A stretch of DNA of 64,000 bases from contig CAKVNM010000002.1 in NCBI GenBank assembly GCA_934777505.1, forward strand, positions 62,001 through 126,000, read 5' to 3'. The translations under genes and the position numbers were made by a program. This DNA is from an uncultured Clostridia bacterium. Its GTDB lineage: Bacteria; Bacillota; Clostridia; Christensenellales; UBA1242. Within the stretch, counting starts at the first letter, position 1. Each line of letters opens with the position of its first letter. Below are positions 49,554-58,713 of this stretch, one piece after another. Under the pieces are notes generated by a model. That model saw only the letters and a program-made list of their open reading frames with translations. It did not search any database and was not told the origin of the DNA.

Positions 49554-49628
49554 TGGTTGGGGCAGAGAGATTTGAACTCCCGCATGTCGGAATCAGAATC
49601 CGAAGCCTTACCGCTTGGCTATGCCCCA
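49554..49628 (-). tRNA. tRNA-Gln (CTG)
   Basis: A 75-nt cloverleaf on the minus strand: acceptor TGGGGCA/TGCCCCA (weak U1-A72 pair, usual for tRNA-Gln), anticodon stem TCGGA/TCCGA with loop TTCTGAT (CTG), T-loop TTCAAAT, encoded CCA. Confidence 0.9.
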
Positions 49629-49963
49629 GTATTTATTAATTTGTTGTGATAATAATATTACAAAACTTGTTGTTAAAACAAACTAATGTTTTGCGTTGTA
49701 GTTGAGTTACTATTTTATGAGTGGCGCTTTGGTAAGCAATTTTGCTTTGTTTCTCAAATATAACATCTTAAGTAACTAGTTTTAGTTTCAAGGCTTGCAA
49801 GTAGTTTTTAGAGTGCTATTATAAAGTGATAAACCCGCAAAATATTTTCACAACATAAGCATTTTAGTGAATAATCAATAATTTGTCAAGTCTTTAAAAA
49901 AGTATTTGTCAAACAAATGTTTGAAAATGACAAAATAAGTTTTTAAGTTTAGGTTTTTTGTGA
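49629..49963. other. Intergenic region between tRNA-Gln and recD2
   Basis: About 335 bp with no gene. It carries one copy (49790-49808) of a 19-nt sequence also found at 13541-13559. Confidence 0.4.
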
Positions 49964-49969
49964 TATACT
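49961..49969 (+). promoter_or_regulatory. Extended -10 promoter of recD2 (leaderless)
   Basis: TGATATACT ends 7 nt before ATG 49977. No ribosome binding site fits between. Confidence 0.6.
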
Positions 49970-49976
49970 CGTTTGT

Positions 49977-52214
49977 ATGAATATTAGCGGAGAAATTGAG
50001 AATATAATTTTTAGGAATGACGAAAACGGCTACACCGTGCTTGACCTTGACTGCAAAGGGGAACTAATAACCTGCGTTGGAAAGTTCCCAGAAGTGCATG
50101 GCGGAGAATGTGTGGAACTTTCGGGCGACTTTGTAAAAAACAAATATGGCGACCAGTTTTCTGTGAACAAAGTAAAAATCACACCGCCTTCCACAAGCGA
50201 AGGGATTATCAAATATTTGTCGAGCGGGCTAATTCACGGAGTTGGTCCAGTGACTGCCAGTGCGATTGTTGAACGATTTGGCAAAGACACGCTATATATT
50301 ATGGAGTTCAATCCAAAAAAACTAGCCGAAGTTAAAGGTGTTTCGCTAAACAAAGCCGAAACTATTGCAACAAGTTTTATGGAAGTTAAAAAAATGCAAA
50401 ATGCGGTTATGTTTTTGCAAGGCTACAATATTTCCACAAGTTTGGCTGTTAAAATCTACAAAACCTATGGCGACAAAACGGAAGATATATTAAAGAGCAA
50501 TCCATATCGCCTTGTTGAAGATGTTGACGGAATTGGCTTTGTTACAGCCGACAAAATTGCGTGCAAGATTGGGATTCCAACCGACAGCGAGTTTAGATTT
50601 CGTGCGGGAATTTTGCATATTTTAAAAGAAAATAGCGAAAAAAGTGGCAACACATATATATTAAAAAAGACGCTCATAACCAACCTCTACAATCTGCTTG
50701 GCGTTGATGAAGACGACAGCAAGATGGAAAAAATCTTAACAAATCTTGCCTTTGATAATGTTATCAAACTATTCAGTCAAGACGGCGAAGATTGTGTTAT
50801 GCTTTCAAAGTACTACAAGGTTGAAAGTTACATTGCAAGCAAACTTATTAGTATGAAATGCACCTTTGGAGACAAAGAAGTTGACATGACCAAAGAGATT
50901 GGCGACTACGAAATGTTCAATCAAATTTCGCTCCACAAAAATCAAAAGCAGGCTGTTCAAATGGCTGTTAACAGCGGAGTTTGCGTGATTACTGGTGGCC
51001 CAGGAACTGGCAAGACAACTATTGTTAAATGTTTGCTTGAATGTTTGAAAAGGCAACGCAAAAAAGTATTACTCCTTGCCCCTACTGGCAGAGCGAGCAA
51101 AAGACTTAGCGAAAGCACGGGCGAAGAAGCCAAAACAATTCATAGGGCACTAGACCTTGACTACAAAAACGGCAACGGAGCGTTTTTTACAAAAGACGAA
51201 AACAATCCGCTAAACGAAGATGTAATCATTGTTGACGAAGTTAGTATGGTGGACTCTATGCTAATGTTTGCGCTCGTAAAAGCAATTAGAAATCACGCTC
51301 AACTAATTATGGTTGGCGACAAAGACCAACTTCCAAGCGTTGGTGCTGGCAATGTTTTGAGTGATATTTTGGAAAGCAAAATTATTCCAGTTTGTATGTT
51401 AACCGAAATTTATAGGCAAGATAGCAAAAGTTATATCATAACCAACGCCCACCTAATCAACAGCGGAAAAATGCCAATACTAGACAACACCAGCAAAGAC
51501 TTTTTCTTTGTGGAAAAGCAAGATCCAGTTGAAATGCTACACACCTGCGTTGGACTTGTAACACTAAGGCTTCCAAAGTTTGCACAAACGACCAGTCAAA
51601 AAATCCAAGTTTTAGCACCAATGAAAGCAGGTCCTTGCGGAGTTGACAGTTTGAACAAAGAACTGCAAAAAATGATTAATCCTGCCAGCAAAGACAAAAA
51701 AGAACTCGTGACCGAAACCACGACATATCGAGAAGGCGACCGCATTATGCAAACGGTCAACAACTACGAACAGGAATGGCGAAGACTCAGTCCAGAGGGA
51801 ATTATAGAAAAAAACACGGGAGTGTTTAACGGCGATATTGGAATTATCAAGGAAATCAACACTCAAACGGGAGAAATCACTGTTTTATTTGAAGACCAGC
51901 GAGAAAGTGTTTATCCACGAACAAACATTGGCGAACTTGTTTTGTCTTATGCTATAACTATTCACAAAAGCCAAGGCAGTGAGTTTGATGTTGCGGTTAT
52001 TCCAGTTGTTAGCGGAGCGAGTATGATTTTAACCCGCAATCTGCTCTACACCGCAGTTACGAGAGCAAAAAAACTCGTTGTGCTTGTTGGTTCAAAACAG
52101 AATATTTTTAGAATGGTCAGCAACAACTACACCGTCAAACGATACTCCATGTTAAAGCAGTTTTTGCTAGATGAACAATTCAAGTTTGACGCCATGTTTG
52201 GCAATAAAAATTAA
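49977..52214 (+). CDS. recD2: RecD2-type ATP-dependent DNA helicase
   Basis: A 745-residue SF1B helicase. The N-terminal domain (about 1-75) and helix-hairpin-helix segments (LIHGVGPVTASAIVERFG, VDGIGFVTADKIA) mark it as RecD2 rather than RecD. Motif I is VITGGPGTGKTTIV, motif II VIIVDEVSMVD, and the C-terminal UvrD-like motif is AITIHKSQGSEFDVAVIP. RecD2 works without RecBC in Gram-positives, in DNA repair and fork maintenance. The mRNA is probably leaderless. Confidence 0.95.
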   Translation: MNISGEIENIIFRNDENGYTVLDLDCKGELITCVGKFPEVHGGECVELSGDFVKNKYGDQFSVNKVKITPPSTSEGIIKYLSSGLIHGVGPVTASAIVERFGKDTLYIMEFNPKKLAEVKGVSLNKAETIATSFMEVKKMQNAVMFLQGYNISTSLAVKIYKTYGDKTEDILKSNPYRLVEDVDGIGFVTADKIACKIGIPTDSEFRFRAGILHILKENSEKSGNTYILKKTLITNLYNLLGVDEDDSKMEKILTNLAFDNVIKLFSQDGEDCVMLSKYYKVESYIASKLISMKCTFGDKEVDMTKEIGDYEMFNQISLHKNQKQAVQMAVNSGVCVITGGPGTGKTTIVKCLLECLKRQRKKVLLLAPTGRASKRLSESTGEEAKTIHRALDLDYKNGNGAFFTKDENNPLNEDVIIVDEVSMVDSMLMFALVKAIRNHAQLIMVGDKDQLPSVGAGNVLSDILESKIIPVCMLTEIYRQDSKSYIITNAHLINSGKMPILDNTSKDFFFVEKQDPVEMLHTCVGLVTLRLPKFAQTTSQKIQVLAPMKAGPCGVDSLNKELQKMINPASKDKKELVTETTTYREGDRIMQTVNNYEQEWRRLSPEGIIEKNTGVFNGDIGIIKEINTQTGEITVLFEDQRESVYPRTNIGELVLSYAITIHKSQGSEFDVAVIPVVSGASMILTRNLLYTAVTRAKKLVVLVGSKQNIFRMVSNNYTVKRYSMLKQFLLDEQFKFDAMFGNKN

Positions 52215-52219
52215 TTAGA

Positions 52220-52241
52220 CCCACAATATGTGGGGCTTTTT
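52220..52241 (+). terminator. Terminator of recD2
   Basis: CCCACA-ATA-TGTGGG hairpin followed by GCTTTTTT. Confidence 0.8.
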
Positions 52242-52291
52242 TAACATTGCAAAAAGGCAAATTCATATAGACTATGTGGAGAATTTTTTTT

Positions 52292-54208
52292 ATGATTGAA
52301 AATTTAAAAATTGGAAAAAACAGCATAGTAAACGAAAACTGCACTTTTGCTGGCAATGTGGAAATTGGGGACAACTGCAAAATTTTAAACTGCGAGTTAA
52401 AAGATGTTAAGATTGGCAACGATTGCGTTATAAAAAACAGCCAAATTGAAGACAGCGAAATTTTGGATAATACAAAGATTTTGAGTTCGTTCATTGAGCA
52501 AAGCAAAATTGATAGTGGCGTGCAAATTGGACCGTTTGCACATCTTAGACCCAACTGCATTTTAAAAGAGAATGTTAAAGTCGGCAACTTTGTGGAACTG
52601 AAAAACTGCACCATAGAAAAAGGCACAAAAATTCCGCACCTAAGTTATGTTGGCGACTGTGATATTGGCAAAGATGTCAACATTGGTTGTGGAGTGATTT
52701 TTTGCAACTATGACGGCAAAAACAAAATGCATTCTTCTGTTAAAGACAGGGTGTTTATTGGTAGCAACAGCAACATTATTGCACCTGTGAATATCGAAAG
52801 CGACAGTTTTATTGCCGCCGGTTCAACAATCACAAAAGATATTGACAACGGCGAGTTTGCTATATCAAGAGTTAGGCAAGAAAACAAAAAGTATATGCTA
52901 AATCCTTATGCTTTAAAATTTAAGCAACCCTTAAAACACTTTGGGACGGACGGTATTCGTGGAGTTTATGGCAAAGATTTAACGGACGAACTAGCCGAGC
53001 AAGTGGGATTTAGTTTGGGCGGTCTAAAACAAAACGCAAGGGTGGTTATCGGTCGGGACACAAGAGAGTCGGGCCTCGCACTTTTGGAACACATCAGCAA
53101 AGGACTGACTGCAAGCGGAGCGGAGGTTTTTGATGCGGGAATTATCTCCACCGCAGGTTTAGCATATTTGACACGCACAAGCGGATTTGACTACGGGATT
53201 GAAATCACGGCTTCGCACAATCCAAGCGAATACAACGGCATAAAGATTTTTGACAGCAAGGGCTACAAAATCAACGAAAGCGTTGAACATTTGATAGAAG
53301 AAAATTTGAGAACTCCAAACAAGATTAAAAAAGCAAAAATTCAAACCCTAAGCAAAAAGCCATACATAGATTTTTTGAAAGGAATTTGCAAAAAAGATTT
53401 GAAAGGCTTAAAGGTTTTACTCGACTGCTCCAACGGGGCTACAAGCGAATATGCTGAGCAAGTTTTTGCAAACCTTAACATCAAAACGGTGTGCATTAAT
53501 AACGGCGGAGAAATCAACAAAGATGCGGGCGTTTTGGACGAAAACATTTTTGTTAGCAACATGAAAAAATATGACTGCGACATTGGATTTTGCTTTGACG
53601 GAGATGCCGACAGAGTTATGTGCATGACAAGGTCGTTGAAACTTATTGACGGCGACAAAATCATGATGATTTTAACAAAATTCTTCAAGCAAAAGTTTGC
53701 GGTTGGAACAATAATGACAAACATGGCTGTTGAAAAAGCACTTTTAAGACAAGGCGTAAAACTTGTTAGAACCGATGTTGGCGACAAGTACATTTCCAAA
53801 ATTTTAAAGCAGAAAAAATATCTAATTGGAGCGGAACAATCGGGTCATGTGATAATATCTTCTCTAACCACCACTGGCGATGGATTGTTAACCGCACTAG
53901 TGCTTATTGATATTTATTCTCAAAACAAAAAGTTGTTTGAACAAGTGGAAAAACTAACAATATATCCAACTGTGAGCGAAAAAATAAAGACAACAAACAA
54001 AGATATTGTAAAAGACAAAGTGGTTAAAGATTTTGTTAATCAAGAACAAGTCTCATTAAGAAACTATGGCAGAATTATCGTTAGACCAAGTGGAACAGAG
54101 CCAGTTGTTAGAGTAACGGTGGAATGTGCTCATCTTTCTCACGCCAAAACAGTGGCAAAAAAGATTGTGGATTTTATAACTAGCAAACTTGATAACAAAA
54201 CAAAATAA
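52292..54208 (+). CDS. GlmU acetyltransferase domain fused to phosphoglucosamine mutase GlmM
   Basis: A 638-residue protein from ATG 52292 (GTGGAG site). Residues 1-215 are the left-handed beta-helix acetyltransferase half of GlmU, with hexapeptide repeats, the catalytic His region IPHLSYVGDCDIGKDVNIG and FCNYDGKNK, but no uridylyltransferase domain. Residues 217-638 are a complete GlmM: FGTDGIRG, active-site serine ITASHNPSE, metal loop DGDADRV, sugar loop GAEQSGH and phosphate loop RPSGTEP. One chain could thus convert GlcN-6-P to GlcN-1-P to GlcNAc-1-P for peptidoglycan; the UDP-transfer step must come from another protein. The fusion is continuous with a short linker. Confidence 0.92.
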   Translation: MIENLKIGKNSIVNENCTFAGNVEIGDNCKILNCELKDVKIGNDCVIKNSQIEDSEILDNTKILSSFIEQSKIDSGVQIGPFAHLRPNCILKENVKVGNFVELKNCTIEKGTKIPHLSYVGDCDIGKDVNIGCGVIFCNYDGKNKMHSSVKDRVFIGSNSNIIAPVNIESDSFIAAGSTITKDIDNGEFAISRVRQENKKYMLNPYALKFKQPLKHFGTDGIRGVYGKDLTDELAEQVGFSLGGLKQNARVVIGRDTRESGLALLEHISKGLTASGAEVFDAGIISTAGLAYLTRTSGFDYGIEITASHNPSEYNGIKIFDSKGYKINESVEHLIEENLRTPNKIKKAKIQTLSKKPYIDFLKGICKKDLKGLKVLLDCSNGATSEYAEQVFANLNIKTVCINNGGEINKDAGVLDENIFVSNMKKYDCDIGFCFDGDADRVMCMTRSLKLIDGDKIMMILTKFFKQKFAVGTIMTNMAVEKALLRQGVKLVRTDVGDKYISKILKQKKYLIGAEQSGHVIISSLTTTGDGLLTALVLIDIYSQNKKLFEQVEKLTIYPTVSEKIKTTNKDIVKDKVVKDFVNQEQVSLRNYGRIIVRPSGTEPVVRVTVECAHLSHAKTVAKKIVDFITSKLDNKTK

Positions 54209-54392
54209 TATTTTTAGAGTACCAAAAAAATTATGTGGCGGGCTTTTGCTTTGCAAGTTTAATTAATTCAATTAAATTAAAAAATATAAAACATAAAATT
54301 TAAAAAATAATTCTAGCGAAAATTATAGCGAAAATCATGATTTGTAAAATGTAAAAAATCAATATTATAAATTGTAAAGTTAAAAATAAAAC
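54209..54392. other. A+T-rich gap after the GlmU-GlmM gene
   Basis: About 180 bp of very A+T-rich sequence up to the next terminator. I see no gene. Confidence 0.4.
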
Positions 54393-54427
54393 AAAAAAGT
54401 GAACCAGTTTTTGATTCACTTTTTTTT
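54393..54427 (-). terminator. Terminator of the 54.4-57.4 kb operon
   Basis: AAAAGTGAA and TTCACTTTT pair around a 10-nt loop; T8 on the minus strand. Confidence 0.8.
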
Positions 54428-54428
54428 G

Positions 54429-54638
54429 TTACTTTGCAAGTTTTTCGAGTGCTTTGTTGATTTGTTTTATTCTATCAAGTTTGTCTTCCAGCCTAACCTT
54501 TATTGCGTCAAAGTCTAATTTTGTGGATTTTGGATTGGATTGCAAAACTTTGTAGTCCAAACAAATCTGGTCGAACTCTTTTTTTTCATGTTCCAAAAGT
54601 TTGGTCAACTTAATAAGTGTTTGTTGATTGTGATTCAT
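54429..54638 (-). CDS. Small helical protein co-translated with the 935-residue protein
   Basis: A 69-residue, all-helical charged protein (LTKLLEHEKKEFDQICLDY; VRLEDKLDRIKQINKALEKLAK) with an AAGGAGG site. It overlaps the end of 54610-57417 by 29 nt, so it belongs with it. A coiled-coil partner role is likely; not recognised. Confidence 0.65.
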   Translation of the reverse strand: MNHNQQTLIKLTKLLEHEKKEFDQICLDYKVLQSNPKSTKLDFDAIKVRLEDKLDRIKQINKALEKLAK

Positions 54639-57417
54639 TGCTATCCTCCTTGTTCAAATCCCTTTCATCTGCTGGACTATAAAGCAAAATCTGTCCCGCA
54701 CGAGCATCTTCAAATTGATATTGCTGTGGAACTGGCAAGTCCTTATATGGAAAAATAAATTTTTTAACAGCGTATTCATAGCAGAAATGTTCGAGTTTGT
54801 TAAGTCCCATGCCCACTGTTACAATCTTGATTGGCGAAGTTGGATTTTCAGTGTTGTATTGCTTAACAAAAGCGTGTATGCCACGAATAAAGCAGTCAAA
54901 GATTTGTTGTTGCTGAGCAAGCATTCTTGGCGAGTACATTTGGTCATCTCGATATCTCAAATTAAGTTCAAAGTCGTTGAACACGCAAAAGCCTCTTTTG
55001 CGGTTGATATACATTGTTCCCTTTGCAATAATATCGCCCTTCTTGTCTAGCACAACCAAGTTTTGCAAATCAGGTTTTGTGATTGTGGCTTTGGCAATAT
55101 CCGCCCCATATAATCCACTGTTGAGCGTTGCACAACAGTTTGTGTATATTCCAATGATTGCGTTGCGGGCGTCTTTTTTACTCAAGAATTCGTAAGTAAA
55201 ATTTTTTTCCATGGCGCTATCAAGAAGCGTTTTTGATTTGTCAAATTCCTGATTTGTTTGAGCAATCAACGAGTCGATTTCTGCCATAGTTTCCTTGATT
55301 GGAATACTAACCAAGTGGCTTGGAATATCTGCGGATTGTTCAAAAAGTTTTTTGGCTTGATTGAAGTATTCCTTGCCAGCGCCAACTCTTGCATACATTC
55401 GTTCCATTGGCGAAGCGTCTTCCCACTTTGTGCCGTAGTCTTTTAATGTTATATATCTACCAAGTGCTTCTTTCCAAGGAAGCGTTCTAGGCAATCCCTT
55501 TTCGTCAATAGTCATTCTAAAACTCTTGACTTCGTTAAAATCTTCAAACATTTCAGCAATCAAACTGTCGTCATACTTTGTAAGGTCAAATAGTAGTTCC
55601 AAATTTTGAAGTTCGCCGTTTTGTCCCGCCGTGGAAATAAACTTGAAAAAGTCTTGATTTGGTTTAACAAATTTTTCTGGGCAAAAGCGATAAATAAGGC
55701 TTGAATATCTGCCGTAAAAGTACTTTTCAACGATTGAATTTTTTGAAAGTGTTGCCATAAACGAGCAAACTTTTTGGCAAAGCATGGTTGATGTTTCCAC
55801 GCCAAACTTGTCGGTGACTTTCTCTTTGCTAAACGCTCCCAGACTATATGCAAGATATAACATTCTGGCAACGCTCCTATTCGATTCAATGTTAAAATAA
55901 TTAAAGATTTTTTCTTTTTCGTTCAAAAAGAAACTAAATTCACCATTGTCCAAATCTTCAATCACTTTTTCTGTGATTGGTGTTTCGTTAGTTACAAAAG
56001 CGTTAGCCACGCCCATATCAAGTGTGAGTTTGTGATGTTTTAGCACTTGAGATATTTTTGCGTATAGCGAAAAATTGCCTTGAATCAAATCGCCGTATGA
56101 ATGTTTTGTAAAACTATCAAGATAGACTACGCAATCAACTTCGTCCATATTGGTTGGGAGTTCGGTTGCAAAAGTTAGGTAGTTCAATGCTTTGTCTCGA
56201 TAGCAATACTTAAAGTTGATATCGCCAAAAGCGTCTTCCTGAATTGTTTTAACATTATATGGCACATGAATTTTTTTCAAGAACACGCAACCAGAAAAAG
56301 CGTTTTTAATGATTGTGCATTCTGTTGACGAAACAAAAAATTCGTCCAAATGCTCGCTTTGTGGGTCGAATGCGTTACGAATAAATCCACCAAAATTGGA
56401 GCAATCTCCGCTGTTTATTGTGTATGGGTGAACATTAACGATTTGTTTTTGCTCGCCGTCTAGTCCGTTTAAATACGCTCTTGTGGTGCTGTTTAGCCAC
56501 ACATTGCCGTAGTTGTTTTTGATTGAGAAAACATCTTCTCTATGTGAAGGCAAGTTGCTTAGAATTGACTTTTCGCTGATGAGTTCTAGCGTTGCGGTTT
56601 TGTTTTTGCCTTTTTTGTTGACTAGCCTTGTTAGGTCCTTATAGTTTTTAATCCTAAAACTAATTGGTTCAACCTTGTACCAGTCGTTTTGCTTGGAAAG
56701 ATTGTTGTCACTAACTACCCTAACATATTTTTCGCCGTTATACTCAAACACTGGAAGCATTTTTTGATGAAACTGTGTTTCGTCCATGCTATATGGATAT
56801 GTTTTTGCGTTGACGATAAACGACTGTCCAAAAGTTTTGAGTTGTTTGCTAAGATTACCTTCGTTATACAATCTTTCAAGAGTATTGCAAGTATCTTGAT
56901 TTGCAAGAGTCTGTGGATATTCGCCAAACGAAATTGTTTGATATGACGATTTTTCGTCCGCCTTCACGGTCCTGATGTTTTTGTTTAAAAAGTCAACAAG
57001 GTCTTCGTCAAGTTCGGTTCTTTTGCCGAACTTTTCGTTAACATCTTTTTGGAGTGATAAGCTTAGGCACACATTGGAAACAGTGTATGGATTGGTGGAG
57101 TCGATAAAGTCAAAGTGACCGTCTCCCACCTTGTTATCGTTTGTTATGACCGACACAATCAAATTTTTGTTAAACTTGCTGTCCCTAAGGAGCATTTTAA
57201 CCATATCGCTACTATACCCAACATTTGCAAAGTTGGACGCTAGGTCGGTGGCGTTGATACGGGCAAACTTCAAATCTCTTTTAATAGCCTTCATGTCTGG
57301 AATAAAAATTTTGTCTTGTGTGTCAAGTGCTTTTGAAGTTTGAAGATAATAATCAGCATTCTCCACTTTTGTTGGCACAATGTGACTAAATATTCTTTTA
57401 CTAAGTTTGTTATCCAT
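54610..57417 (-). CDS. Multidomain protein: DUF6273-like, LRR_5 and acetyltransferase-like parts
   Basis: A 935-residue cytoplasmic protein with a GGGAG site. Residues about 160-300 begin YQTISFGEYPQTLAN and end WYKVEPISFRI, the pattern of DUF6273-like domains. About 355-400 is one LRR_5/BspA-type unit (CTIIKNAFSGCVFLKKIHVPYNVKTIQEDAFGD). About 500-640 is helical. About 770-900 looks like a GNAT acetyltransferase fold (NLVVLDKKGDIIAKGTMYINRKRGFCVFNDFEL, then IKIVTVGMGLNKLEHFCYE). No signal peptide. These calls are by pattern only; the combination is unfamiliar to me. Confidence 0.6.
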   Translation of the reverse strand: MDNKLSKRIFSHIVPTKVENADYYLQTSKALDTQDKIFIPDMKAIKRDLKFARINATDLASNFANVGYSSDMVKMLLRDSKFNKNLIVSVITNDNKVGDGHFDFIDSTNPYTVSNVCLSLSLQKDVNEKFGKRTELDEDLVDFLNKNIRTVKADEKSSYQTISFGEYPQTLANQDTCNTLERLYNEGNLSKQLKTFGQSFIVNAKTYPYSMDETQFHQKMLPVFEYNGEKYVRVVSDNNLSKQNDWYKVEPISFRIKNYKDLTRLVNKKGKNKTATLELISEKSILSNLPSHREDVFSIKNNYGNVWLNSTTRAYLNGLDGEQKQIVNVHPYTINSGDCSNFGGFIRNAFDPQSEHLDEFFVSSTECTIIKNAFSGCVFLKKIHVPYNVKTIQEDAFGDINFKYCYRDKALNYLTFATELPTNMDEVDCVVYLDSFTKHSYGDLIQGNFSLYAKISQVLKHHKLTLDMGVANAFVTNETPITEKVIEDLDNGEFSFFLNEKEKIFNYFNIESNRSVARMLYLAYSLGAFSKEKVTDKFGVETSTMLCQKVCSFMATLSKNSIVEKYFYGRYSSLIYRFCPEKFVKPNQDFFKFISTAGQNGELQNLELLFDLTKYDDSLIAEMFEDFNEVKSFRMTIDEKGLPRTLPWKEALGRYITLKDYGTKWEDASPMERMYARVGAGKEYFNQAKKLFEQSADIPSHLVSIPIKETMAEIDSLIAQTNQEFDKSKTLLDSAMEKNFTYEFLSKKDARNAIIGIYTNCCATLNSGLYGADIAKATITKPDLQNLVVLDKKGDIIAKGTMYINRKRGFCVFNDFELNLRYRDDQMYSPRMLAQQQQIFDCFIRGIHAFVKQYNTENPTSPIKIVTVGMGLNKLEHFCYEYAVKKFIFPYKDLPVPQQYQFEDARAGQILLYSPADERDLNKEDSNESQSTNTY

Positions 57418-57574
57418 TTTTCACTCCCGCTAAAAATTATGATTTTTAAAATTGCTTTCTTTTGTACTCTTAATTACTATGTGTAATTATATTATCACTA
57501 AAATATTAAAAAGTAAATACCTAACAAGATATTTGTTAAGTACACATTTTTGACATTATTTTTTCAAACCCCTA

Positions 57575-57603
57575 TTGACAATATTTAAAACTTGTGTTAA
57601 GAT
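57575..57603 (+). promoter_or_regulatory. Promoter of the 57.6-kb gene
   Basis: TTGACA (57575-57580), 17 nt, TAAGAT (57598-57603), with TG one base before the -10. Confidence 0.65.
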
Positions 57604-57635
57604 TTCTACACCTAGAAAAAAGGAGTAATTTTACA

Positions 57636-58007
57636 ATGACATACAAAAAAGATTTTTTTGAAAACCTTGGTAGAAACGAACTTAGTCAAATCAAAACAAA
57701 CATAACAAAAGAAGAATACAAATACTTTGCTTCTTGCCTAAAATATCTTCTTGCAACAAAAAAAAGATATGTTAGACTTAGCAACAGCAACAAGAATGTT
57801 GAAAGATACAACACAAAGATTGAGTACATTTTTAGTAACGACACAATCACTCAAAAAACAATCTTCCACTACAACGAAGGTATGGATAAAGATTGCAACT
57901 ACGAAGATTGCACACCAGTTGCTTACAAAATGAACTACAACTACTGCAAAGAAATTGTTAACAAAGTTCTTAACTCTCAAAACGAAGAAACTCTATCAAA
58001 CAACTAA
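57636..58007 (+). CDS. Unknown soluble protein
   Basis: A 123-residue protein from the ATG after AAAAAGGAG. It is hydrophilic and basic, with a Tyr-rich middle (YNTKIEYIFSNDTITQKTIFHYNEGMDKDCNYEDCTPVAYKMNYNYCKEIV) and three cysteines. Monocistronic with a good promoter and terminator, so a real gene, but not recognised. Confidence 0.7.
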   Translation: MTYKKDFFENLGRNELSQIKTNITKEEYKYFASCLKYLLATKKRYVRLSNSNKNVERYNTKIEYIFSNDTITQKTIFHYNEGMDKDCNYEDCTPVAYKMNYNYCKEIVNKVLNSQNEETLSNN

Positions 58008-58008
58008 T

Positions 58009-58039
58009 AAAAGGTGCTTTAACTAAAAGCACCTTTTTT
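58009..58039 (+). terminator. Terminator of the 57.6-kb gene
   Basis: AAAAGGTGCTTT pairs with AAAGCACCTTTT around AACTA; T6 follows. Confidence 0.85.
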
Positions 58040-58069
58040 CTTGCATTTTCCGTTTTTATCGCCTTGACT

Positions 58070-58097
58070 GGAATAACCGTTGTGTTATTCCTTTTTT
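58070..58097 (+). terminator. Second terminator without an obvious gene
   Basis: GGAATAAC and GTTATTCC pair around CGTTGT, followed by T6. Only about 30 nt separate it from the first terminator. The following 58098-58325 shows no gene. Confidence 0.65.
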
Positions 58098-58326
58098 AAG
58101 CCCAAATATCATATTTTGCAAAACTATTTACAAGTCTTTGCATTATTATTTTTTAATCCTACTTTGCTAGCATAAAATATTACTAACATAAATTTTTTTG
58201 CAAGTGATTTACAAAAAACTTGTAATATATTTATTCCACCTATCATCAACGCTAGTCTATCTATCTGCCATTTTTTCTTTTTGTTAGCATTATGCACTTT
58301 GCGTATGTCCCTAAATAATTGTATAA

Positions 58327-58355
58327 AAAAAGAGCAATATTAAACTGCTCTTTTT
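58327..58355. terminator. Terminator of the remnant surface gene
   Basis: AAAAGAGCA and TGCTCTTTT form a stem with T and A runs on both sides. It lies 140 nt beyond the stop of the minus-strand remnant at 58495. Confidence 0.6.
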
Positions 58356-58494
58356 ATGAATTTAACTTGTTAACTATTTACAAAATTTTAAAACCTAATA
58401 AAACCCAAACTTATATTTTTGAAACATCAATTTTAAAAATGCTAAACTTTTAATCTGGATTTTATTTATTATACTTTTCCCTTTTTGTAAACCT

Positions 58495-58710
58495 TTACTT
58501 TGCAACTACTCTTTTCTTTTTGCTAACTACTACAAGTGCGATAACAGACATTGCCACAATCACGATTGCAACATTGTTGCTAACCACGCCAGTTGATGGA
58601 ACAACAGGTGTTCCTTGTGCTGGTGCTAGGGACTTATTATCTGCATCACTAAACAATTCAATGGTCTTGCCACAGCCCGCAGAATAAATCTCTGTAATCG
58701 CTGTTTCTGG
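58495..58710 (-). pseudogene. C-terminal remnant of a cell-wall-anchored protein
   Basis: Seventy-one sense codons on the minus strand are bounded upstream by an in-frame TAA (58713-58711) and have no start. The peptide holds AGCGKTIELFSDADNKS, then a sorting-signal layout: VPSTG, a hydrophobic stretch (VAIVIVAMSVIALVVV) and a basic tail (SKKKRVVAK). This resembles an LPxTG-type anchor. The rest of the gene is missing; the upstream sequence to 59040 does not continue it in any frame I read. Confidence 0.65.
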
Positions 58711-58713
58711 TTA

